Source of the DNA: JAWXUK01 sp044432725
GTDB taxonomy: Bacteria > Bacillota > Clostridia > Oscillospirales > Oscillospiraceae
DNA length: 10,508 nt
Reading direction: 5' to 3'
Assembly (NCBI GenBank): GCA_044432725.1
Contig: JAWXUL010000051.1
Location: 1-10,508 of the forward strand
Both the position numbers and the translations under genes were made by a program. This document shows, one piece after another, positions 5,928-10,508 of the stretch; position 1 is the stretch's first letter; each line of letters opens with the position of its first letter. The notes under the pieces are model-generated. The model had not been told where the DNA came from. It saw only the letters and a program-made list of their open reading frames with translations, and searched no databases.

Positions 5928-5962
5928 AAAAGGAGCTACTCCTTGTGGGAGTGGCTCCTTTT
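5928..5962. terminator. Strong hairpin, bidirectional terminator, after the 6036 gene
   Basis: Arms of 15 bases (AAAAGGAGCTACTCC and its partner) around a 5-nt loop with one wobble or mismatch; the outer ends are A and T runs, so it can terminate in both directions. It lies about 70 bp past the stop of the 6036-6707 gene and shields the sigma fragment from readthrough. Confidence 0.7.
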
Positions 5963-6035
5963 CAGAATATGCCTTATTTGTATCAATTTCAAAAATTGAT
6001 TTGAGGTATTAGGAATAAATATATGAAGATATTTG

Positions 6036-6707
6036 TTACCCAATGGAAGCAGTTGCAGAGGTTGTGACTGTAACGTACACATCGCTAGAAAAAATTGGTT
6101 CGAATTCTTCATCATGGAATGTGTAGTTATTACAGAATTCTCCCAACTCGAACAATATATCTGTGGCATTATCAGCAATATAAGGGGAGGTTGCAACAGC
6201 TACTCCAACTTCTTCTGTTCTGAAAATTGCCTTACCTGTCTCATAAATTGTTAAGCTATAATACTTTTCGCTCTCACTGTCTCCTAGAATGCAACTGATA
6301 AAATTAATTGACTCATTTGTCATTTCTTCTGAAATATATTCATCATTTGGGATGAAGCAACCATTATCAAAGTAAATACCAGCACCATCTACATATTTTT
6401 CGTAGTCAATTGGCTTGAGTTTGATATTTGAAAGGATATGTCCAACTTCGTGAAAAGCAGTATCTGATTCCTCTAAGGAAAAAGGTTGAGAATAGGAAGA
6501 GTAAACGGAAAGACCGTCAATATCGTGAAGAATATCTTCGAATGAAACAGATTCTGTATTTTTATAAAAATCATCAACACGATTTGCTCCAATGTATTCT
6601 GTTGTTGTAGTTTGATTTGTGTGTTGTCTTTCGACAGAGCTGAACCCTACCAAAAAACTTATACTCAAAATACAAATAAGTCCAATAACCAAAATTTTAT
6701 TTTTCAT
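6036..6707 (-). CDS. Exported protein with PIDYE-type domain, paralogue of the 3511 product
   Basis: 223 residues. An N-terminal hydrophobic segment (residues 4-22, ILVIGLICILSISFLVGF) suggests export; no lipobox cysteine is placed correctly. The core has KPIDYEKYVDGAGIY at 98-112 and FIPND at 118-122, matching the 3511-4293 product, then YYSLTIYETGKAIFR at 149-163, also echoed in the 2697-3236 product. The ATG overlaps the stop codon of the preceding gene in an ATGA (6707-6704), with GGGAGATGG upstream, so the two are translationally coupled. A strong hairpin follows. No named family is recognised. Coupling suggests it works with the upstream secreted protein, possibly as a pair at the cell surface (inference). 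Confidence 0.85.
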   Translation of the reverse strand: MKNKILVIGLICILSISFLVGFSSVERQHTNQTTTTEYIGANRVDDFYKNTESVSFEDILHDIDGLSVYSSYSQPFSLEESDTAFHEVGHILSNIKLKPIDYEKYVDGAGIYFDNGCFIPNDEYISEEMTNESINFISCILGDSESEKYYSLTIYETGKAIFRTEEVGVAVATSPYIADNATDILFELGEFCNNYTFHDEEFEPIFSSDVYVTVTTSATASIG

Positions 6708-7213
6708 AATTCATCCATCTCCCTTGTTTTTGCAGAAGTAATCTCCTTTAATATGCCATTATATTTCCAATCCACACTCAAAGTTGCATCGGCTCGAACT
6801 TTGGAGAAGATAAGTCCTACACTATCAGAGCCTTGAGCAGTTTCTTGAGTAGCTGCTTGGGTAGAACCATCAGTAGTTACTGTTATGCTGTAGGTTTTGT
6901 CATTGCCTACACAGCTGTCGAAAAATGTTGTTGGATTCTCTTCCACTTGTAAGGTATAATTAACGAGAACTGTTTTTTCGTCAATTACCCAAGCTACTTC
7001 GATGTCGTCTACAATTTCTTGTATGTCTTCTTCGGAAAAAGTTTCAACAAGATTCATAACTTCAACCGTTGAGCTGACACGTTCAAACAAAACAGGTTTA
7101 CTAGAAATAGTGTTCGAATTTTCCAATGTAATTTCCGCAGCACTCACCATCGAAACCATACTCAAAGCCATTGTGCAAGCCAGCACACCATTCAAAAATT
7201 TACGCATTTTCAT
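6704..7213 (-). CDS. Secreted protein of unknown function, coupled to the 6707 gene
   Basis: 169 residues from the ATG at 7213, placed after AGAAAGGAATGATTCT; the in-frame ATG at 7243 would include this ribosome binding site and is rejected. Residues 1-25 (MKMRKFLNGVLACTMALSMV..., cleavage near VSA-AE) form a classical signal peptide. The mature part is about 144 residues, with an acidic helix (FSEEDIQEIVDDIEV) and a strand-rich C-terminal half (KTYSITVTTDG, LSVDWKYNGILKEITSA). No family is recognised. The stop overlaps the next start by four bases. Upstream lie a 12-bp hairpin and a 54-codon ORF whose stop falls in this gene's ribosome-binding region, so three reading frames may be coupled in a row. 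Confidence 0.85.
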   Translation of the reverse strand: MKMRKFLNGVLACTMALSMVSMVSAAEITLENSNTISSKPVLFERVSSTVEVMNLVETFSEEDIQEIVDDIEVAWVIDEKTVLVNYTLQVEENPTTFFDSCVGNDKTYSITVTTDGSTQAATQETAQGSDSVGLIFSKVRADATLSVDWKYNGILKEITSAKTREMDEL

Positions 7214-7217
7214 AGAA

Positions 7218-7382
7218 TCATTCCTTTCTCCTGTTACTCTCATTTTTGAAGCTTACCAGAGGGAGAGTTTCCTCTGGTAAGCCATTTTCGACCTCGTTAT
7301 GCTTAAATACCATACTGCTCAAAAGCACAGCTTGGCACATGGTTAAGGTAAGAGCTTTTTGAACTATTGATTTACAGACCAT
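7218..7382 (-). CDS. Small hydrophobic peptide ORF (54 aa) in the leader of the 7213 gene
   Basis: The ATG at 7382 opens 54 codons ending in a TGA (7220-7218) that lies within the ribosome-binding spacer of the next gene. Residues 5-27 (SIVQKALTLTMCQAVLLSSM...) are a likely membrane segment; the tail is charged and ends NRRKE. A diverged relative exists at 3242-3407, with conserved QK, T-C-AV, LSSMV and terminal RKE, which argues for coding function in the past at least. The ribosome binding site (GGAAG) is close to the ATG, so the start is uncertain; M15 is an alternative. It could be a small membrane protein, a leader peptide controlling the next gene, or the relic of a signal sequence. Confidence 0.45.
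   Translation of the reverse strand: MVCKSIVQKALTLTMCQAVLLSSMVFKHNEVENGLPEETLPLVSFKNESNRRKE
7251..7282 (-). promoter_or_regulatory. Leader hairpin upstream of the 7213 gene
   Basis: Perfect 12-bp inverted repeat GCTTACCAGAGG/CCTCTGGTAAGC with an 8-nt loop, about 40 nt before the start codon and inside the small ORF. Related weaker stems occupy the same place before the 3236 and 4293 genes. No T-run follows, so it is probably not a terminator. Confidence 0.5.
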
Positions 7383-7460
7383 ATCTTCCGAAATTAAGAA
7401 AACCGCAGTATTCTGAAGCGTTGGAATTTAGTTCAGTTACGCCCGAAGGATATATGGAAA

Positions 7461-7496
7461 ATAAGGTGTGAAGGTATAGAAAGCCTCACACCTTAT
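7461..7496 (-). terminator. Terminator after the 7625-8239 gene
   Basis: Perfect 11-bp inverted repeat ATAAGGTGTGA/TCACACCTTAT with a 14-nt loop, followed on the minus strand by TTTTCC. It lies about 130 bp past the stop codon at 7625, so a long 3' untranslated tail is implied. Confidence 0.55.
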
Positions 7497-7624
7497 ATGA
7501 GGGATTTATCTGTCAATAGTCCGTTTCCATAGAACAACAGGCATAAAATTTGTATTTTCTTGCCCATGGAAAAATAATTCATAGGAAACACCAAGTTTAT
7601 GCTTTTATCTGTGCTGTTGTAGTC

Positions 7625-8239
7625 TTATTTCCAGTTGTCGAAACCCAAGTCACTCTCAATGCGAGAGTGTCCACCATAAATATGGTCTTTCACTTCCCAT
7701 GTTTCACCCAAATCGTGAGAAACAATCAAATCCCCCTCACGATTGTAGAAAGAAGTGGTGATTTCATATTCCCCAGTTATATCGTTGATTTCTCCATAAA
7801 CTAGAATGTTACCAGAGCAGTTATTCTTGATATAATACTGGTAAAGTTTCAGTTGTTCACTATGAGATAAGGATGGCATGGGTAAATCCAAGGACGCACC
7901 AGAAGCATAGGGAGGGACATTATTTTTTTTACAGAATTCCTCCAATGCCAAATAGTCTTCTGTGATTTCTGTATACTGAATAGTACCAGCTTCCACACGT
8001 CTCATGATTTCAGACCATTCTTCTTCGGTGAATTTCTTTTCATCCCTCTCGGTCACACCCACCAAAGCATTGATGGAGGGACCTTCTTTTGTGGGTATAT
8101 CCCAAGGGTCATCGTAAGTCACTTGATTTTTCGTGATAGCATTCGCCATACTAGGAGCCGCAGCACCCAAAAGCATAGAACACATCAAGACACCAGACAA
8201 AACTTTGGTTCTGGTTTTCATTTCGCTAAATTTTAACAT
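7625..8239 (-). CDS. Secreted protein with one Asp-box-like motif, unknown function
   Basis: 204 residues. A signal peptide spans residues 1 to about 34 (MKTRTKVLSGVLMCSMLLGA... with cleavage near ANA). The mature protein has an acidic helical part (KKFTEEEWSEIMRRVEAGTI, then EDYLALEEFCKKN) and a C-terminal strand-rich part containing SHDLGETW at about 175-182, an exact SxDxGxTW Asp-box. Asp-boxes mark beta-propeller hairpins in sialidases and other extracellular proteins (established), but one copy in so short a protein does not make a propeller. The start at 8239 has GAGG 8 nt upstream. It follows the intact sigma/DUF4367 pair across a duplicated leader, so it is the positional counterpart of the 4418-4861 gene at copy 1, though unrelated in sequence. 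Confidence 0.85.
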   Translation of the reverse strand: MLKFSEMKTRTKVLSGVLMCSMLLGAAAPSMANAITKNQVTYDDPWDIPTKEGPSINALVGVTERDEKKFTEEEWSEIMRRVEAGTIQYTEITEDYLALEEFCKKNNVPPYASGASLDLPMPSLSHSEQLKLYQYYIKNNCSGNILVYGEINDITGEYEITTSFYNREGDLIVSHDLGETWEVKDHIYGGHSRIESDLGFDNWK

Positions 8240-8326
8240 TTAATCAACCTCATTTCAAATAATTGCTCTGGAGTTCGGAATGAAACACCCAGAACAGGGT
8301 TTGTTTGTTCTTCGTCAATTTTCTTT

Positions 8327-8544
8327 TGTCATTCTTTTCCTTGCTGTTGCAGAAGAATCACGTTGAGAGGAATCTGTCGTGTATCAGTGAAGTGGCTACT
8401 TTCCTAAGATTCCCTCTCAAACACTGTAGCGAACCAGAAACACAAAAGGGGACACTGGTGGAAAAATATTTTTTCCTAAGATTCCCTCTCATACACTGTA
8501 ACGAGCCACAAGTTCAAAAGGGGACACTCATTTCAAAAATATTT
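8327..8544 (-). promoter_or_regulatory. Structured leader between DUF4367 copy 2 and the 8239 gene
   Basis: This is homologous to 4887-5038. It keeps the GAGAGGGAATCT/AGATTCCTCTC pairing (here longer) and a weaker GTGT/ACAC pairing that interlocks with it. It contains a 72-bp tandem duplication. Confidence 0.4.
8400..8543. repeat. 72-bp tandem duplication, two units
   Basis: Unit 1 (8400-8471) and unit 2 (8472-8543) both start TTTCCTAAGATTCCCTCTC and contain AAAAGGGGACACT near their ends, with roughly a dozen substitutions between them. The other module copy (4887-5038) has a single unit. Each unit carries one GGGACA word (8449 and 8521). Confidence 0.8.
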
Positions 8545-9195
8545 TCAAGAAATTTTTAATCCCTCAATCATAGCTAACACCTCCTCGGTGGGAAGGTCGC
8601 TGATAACGTAGAAAACACCATTGTCTTTTATCCACTGGACGGATGTGATACTATTCTTAAACACCTGCGTCCCCTGCACACCTTGCACCACAATCAGGGA
8701 TACTTCTGCATTTTCAGTGTCAAGAATCACAGAAGAATTGGTGTTTTCCGTGATATTTTCCACTAAAACAGAAAAGTATTGTCCACTCTCGTTCTGGTAT
8801 TTCCAGTAGAAATCCCCTTCTAACTCACCACTGCCATCCAAAATCATTCCCTCTGGCATCATACCAAAGTCCACAGTGGGCAAGTCTTTTTCGTGTGGCA
8901 CAGCAGAGAATTGATATTCAGTCAATTCGGTGTAAACATTTTTCACCACAAGAATAATTTGCTCATGATGGACAGCCATAGCAGTGGTCAGTGTCAACAT
9001 TGCCACGGCAGCAGTCACTTTCAAAGGCTTTGCCCATGATTTTTCTCTCGACTTGGGTTGTTTTGATAGAATTTCCATATTCGCTTTGAATTTATCAGAG
9101 AATTCGTGGTTCGGTATGGCATCGTTTTCTGGTATGTCCATTTGCTCCCACAGAGAATCGGCATATCGCTCCATTTGTTTATTGGTCATTTTCAT
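8545..9195 (-). CDS. DUF4367-type membrane protein, putative anti-sigma factor, copy 2 (with intact sigma)
   Basis: 216 residues with the same layout as the 5039-5689 copy: charged cytoplasmic N-terminus, one transmembrane segment at about 57-75 (LKVTAAVAMLTLTTAMAV), and an extracytoplasmic DUF4367 domain. Placed directly after an ECF-like sigma gene, it is the obvious candidate to hold that sigma at the membrane until a signal arrives (inference from gene order and topology; no ZAS-type HxxxCxxC motif is present). Substitutions against copy 1 cluster in the cytoplasmic and juxtamembrane part, including a run at residues 49-54, while the outer domain is nearly unchanged. The ATG directly follows the sigma TAG, with GGAGG 8 nt before it, so expression is coupled. 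Confidence 0.92.
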   Translation of the reverse strand: MKMTNKQMERYADSLWEQMDIPENDAIPNHEFSDKFKANMEILSKQPKSREKSWAKPLKVTAAVAMLTLTTAMAVHHEQIILVVKNVYTELTEYQFSAVPHEKDLPTVDFGMMPEGMILDGSGELEGDFYWKYQNESGQYFSVLVENITENTNSSVILDTENAEVSLIVVQGVQGTQVFKNSITSVQWIKDNGVFYVISDLPTEEVLAMIEGLKIS

Positions 9196-9714
9196 CTAGG
9201 TTTCCTCCTTTTCTTCATTTTCTAAGTGTTCGGAAAGTTTCTTTTTGGCTCTACTGATGATTTTTTTCACATTGTCAGGCTTCATTTCCAAAATATCAGC
9301 AATTTCTTTCACAGAGTACCCAGCCTTGAAGCGAAGCAAAAGGATATGCCGATAATTGTCTGGAAGTTTCAGCATGGTTTCTTCTAAACCAAGAAAATCT
9401 GGCAACTGGCTTTGTTCTGTCAGTTCGTCAAAGGGTATGATGGGGTGATTTTTCTTCTGCCTGTACAAGTCGATTGATTTCCTCTCAACTATAGTAACGA
9501 TGAAAACCCTTGTTTGGGGACACTTAACTTGAGAAATTTTTTCAAAATTCAAAATAATTTTTTCAAAGGCAAGCTGTACCACATCTTCTGCGTCCTCTGT
9601 GTTACCCAGAATTTTATTTGCCACATAGAACATGAGGTTCTTATATTCCCAGTAAATTTCCTTAAATTTGTCCGTGTCGGCATCACTAAGAGCCGATAAG
9701 TAAAGCATAAGCAT
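9196..9714 (-). CDS. ECF-like sigma-70 family RNA polymerase sigma factor, intact
   Basis: 172 residues, the usual ECF size. Region 2 spans about 14-75 (KEIYWEYKNLMFYVANKILGN, then TEDAEDVVQLAFEKI, the typical DAEDxxQ segment). After a linker, region 4 spans about 110-165 (LPDNYRHILLLRFKAGYSVKEIADILEMKPDNVKKIISRAKKKL), an HTH that reads the -35 element. It directs RNA polymerase to a small set of promoters. It is followed without gap by DUF4367 copy 2. The ATG at 9714 has AAGGAGG 7 nt upstream and a near-perfect housekeeping promoter before that, so the gene need not depend on itself. The C-terminal half is duplicated at 5690-5882. Confidence 0.95.
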   Translation of the reverse strand: MLMLYLSALSDADTDKFKEIYWEYKNLMFYVANKILGNTEDAEDVVQLAFEKIILNFEKISQVKCPQTRVFIVTIVERKSIDLYRQKKNHPIIPFDELTEQSQLPDFLGLEETMLKLPDNYRHILLLRFKAGYSVKEIADILEMKPDNVKKIISRAKKKLSEHLENEEKEET

Positions 9715-9735
9715 AGGAAGTCCTCCTTTTTCTCT

Positions 9736-9764
9736 ATCATACCATAGGTGAGAGGTGATTTCAA
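9736..9764 (-). promoter_or_regulatory. Sigma-A-type promoter of the sigma/DUF4367 operon
   Basis: Minus-strand TTGAAA (9764-9759), 17-nt spacer, TATGAT (9741-9736): each box has one mismatch to consensus and the spacing is optimal. It lies about 22 nt before the sigma start codon, with AAGGAGG in between. The GGGACA array begins about 38 bp upstream. Confidence 0.75.
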
Positions 9765-9801
9765 GAGGTAGGATTCATGTTAAAATAACTATCCCAACTG
9801 G

Positions 9802-9955
9802 GGGACAGCCTCGGGTCACGCACAGAACAACTTTGGGACAACTTGCCCCAAACAAGGGACAATGGTGGGACAAATCTGGACGAAGTAGGGACATTCTTGG
9901 GACACCTCTGGGACAACACTGGGACACAGGTGGGACAAATTGACAAAAATGTCCC
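9802..9955 (+). repeat. Phased 11-bp GGGACA iteron array
   Basis: GGGACA words start at 9802, 9835, 9856, 9867, 9888, 9899, 9910, 9921 and 9932. Degenerate members fill the gaps at 9813 (GGGTCA), 9824 (AGAACA), 9846 and 9877 (TGGACG), and an inverted TGTCCC closes the set at 9950. The step is 11 bp almost throughout, with 21 bp across two pairs, so all sites face the same side of the helix. This pattern is typical of iterons bound by a replication initiator, or of a cooperative operator. It sits between the sigma promoter and the DUF6809-like gene. Confidence 0.85.
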
Positions 9956-10044
9956 ATTCACTTATCCAGTCGCTTGTGTAAACCTTGTTAAAATATTACA
10001 GACTTCACAGAAAATAACACCAATTTACACACGTTTTCCCTGTT

Positions 10045-10095
10045 TGGTATCAAAATGACATCACAGCTAGAAATGTGGTATCAATTTGATGTCAC
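10045..10095. repeat. 20-bp direct repeat pair, 31 bp apart
   Basis: The 20-mers at 10045-10064 and 10076-10095 agree at 16 of 20 positions, sharing TGGTATCAA at the left and TCAC at the right, with start-to-start spacing of 31 bp (about three turns). They lie between the iteron array and the end of the DUF6809-like gene, in AT-rich DNA. Binding sites for a regulator or initiator are possible. Confidence 0.55.
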
Positions 10096-10105
10096 TTTTT
10101 TGGAT

Positions 10106-10399
10106 TCAATCTTCTTGCAACACCTCCAACATCATCTTCGCCCCCACCGTAAAGCCTTTGAGGAAAACTTTCTCGTCATTGCTCTGGTACACTTGGTCTT
10201 TCTTGTGGAGGAAGTCAGCAAACAACTCCCTGCCCACATCGTCAAGGTGGCTCTCCAACAGTGTCTTGGCTTTCTGGGTGTCTACCATGCACTGGGCGAA
10301 GTCCTCTCGTGGGGGAAAAGTCATTCCACAAGGGGAAATCCGTCCATAGTACAGCGATTTCAAAAAGGGTTCGCTTGGTGGTTTGTCCAAATCTATCAC
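10106..10399 (-). CDS. DUF6809-like protein
   Basis: 97 residues. An early LKSLYYGRISP motif (residues 13-23), a middle helical hairpin (AKTLLESHLDDVGRELFADFLHKKDQV) and a closing FLKGFTVGAKMMLEVLQED are the signature I recall for DUF6809, a small helical family frequent on Clostridia mobile elements; its function is unknown. The only in-frame start before a stop is GTG at 10399, with just a weak GAAAG upstream, so the start is uncertain. It reads towards the iteron array and the sigma operon but is separated by about 340 bp, so it is probably its own unit. It does not look like a replication protein. Confidence 0.8.
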   Translation of the reverse strand: MIDLDKPPSEPFLKSLYYGRISPCGMTFPPREDFAQCMVDTQKAKTLLESHLDDVGRELFADFLHKKDQVYQSNDEKVFLKGFTVGAKMMLEVLQED

Positions 10400-10508
10400 A
10401 TTCTTTCGTTATTGTAGGAGGTCGATTGCTTCGTGTCCTTGCTCTGAATATAAGGGTCAATCAAACTCCCCACCAACTACTATATCAGTTCTTTTCCCAA
10501 TTTACTAT
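10400..10508. other. Window edge without a supported gene
   Basis: All three minus-strand frames meet stops within this stretch, and I see no RNA gene or clear promoter. It is upstream DNA of the DUF6809-like gene. Confidence 0.4.

Noticed and set aside
5936..6196. Minus-strand open frame of 86 codons overlapping the 6036 gene
   Set aside because: Out of frame with the signal-peptide gene at 6036-6707, which has paralogue support and coupled translation; it also runs into the terminator.
6036..6707. Lipoprotein call for the exported proteins
   Set aside because: The hydrophobic N-termini are clear, but none has a cysteine in a proper lipobox position.
9755..9943. Plus-strand open frame of 62 codons with G/T/D-rich repeats
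   Set aside because: It is simply the GGGACA array read as codons; the array has an 11-bp period, which is not a multiple of three, so it is not a protein repeat.
9802..9955. CRISPR-like repeat array
   Set aside because: Repeats are 6-11 bp with no separate spacers and no cas genes; the constant 11-bp step fits iterons.
10055..10417. Plus-strand open frame of 120 codons
   Set aside because: Antisense shadow of the DUF6809-like gene, whose conserved LYYGRISP and GFTVGAKMMLEV motifs are on the minus strand.

Overview
The window looks like part of a mobilizable or integrative element from an AT-rich Firmicute, most likely a gut Clostridia member (inference). Supporting signs are strong AGGA/GGAGG ribosome binding sites, a Clostridia-type relaxase and RHH accessory pair, a small excisionase-like HTH protein, an ECF-type sigma factor followed by a DUF4367 membrane protein, a DUF6809-like protein, and many small secreted proteins. 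Every gene I can support lies on the minus strand, so transcription runs right to left.

Right edge (10508 to 9716): a DUF6809-like gene (10106-10399), a 20-bp direct repeat pair, and a phased array of about 14 GGGACA units with an 11-bp period (9802-9955). A near-consensus sigma-A promoter (9736-9764) follows. Middle right (9714 to 8545): an intact sigma factor and DUF4367 pair, then a leader with a 72-bp tandem duplication. After these come a secreted protein (7625-8239), a terminator, a 54-codon small ORF missed by length cut-offs, and two coupled secreted-protein genes (7213 to 6036).

Middle left (5927 to 2697): a second copy of the sigma/DUF4367 module (about 93% protein identity for DUF4367). 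Its sigma gene has lost the N-terminal two thirds, and the break abuts a 47-bp repeat that recurs alone at 2373-2418. Then come a small secreted beta-rich protein (4418-4861) and two more secreted or anchored proteins (3511-4293, 2697-3236). Three of the exported proteins (2697, 3511 and 6036) look like diverged paralogues. Three genes (starts 3236, 4293, 7213) share an upstream hairpin and a 15-nt ribosome-binding/spacer string.

Left edge (2332 to 1): hairpins, one repeat copy, an excisionase-like gene, about 670 bp of compositionally odd non-coding DNA, a hairpin-rich candidate oriT, a MobC-like gene, and the N-terminal 237 codons of a MOBP-type relaxase that runs off the window.

The reading I favour is a transfer module beside a regulatory cassette. 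In it, a sigma factor held by a membrane DUF4367 partner controls duplicated secreted proteins of unknown function. The regulatory link is inference from gene order; the duplications, repeats and hairpins are directly visible.
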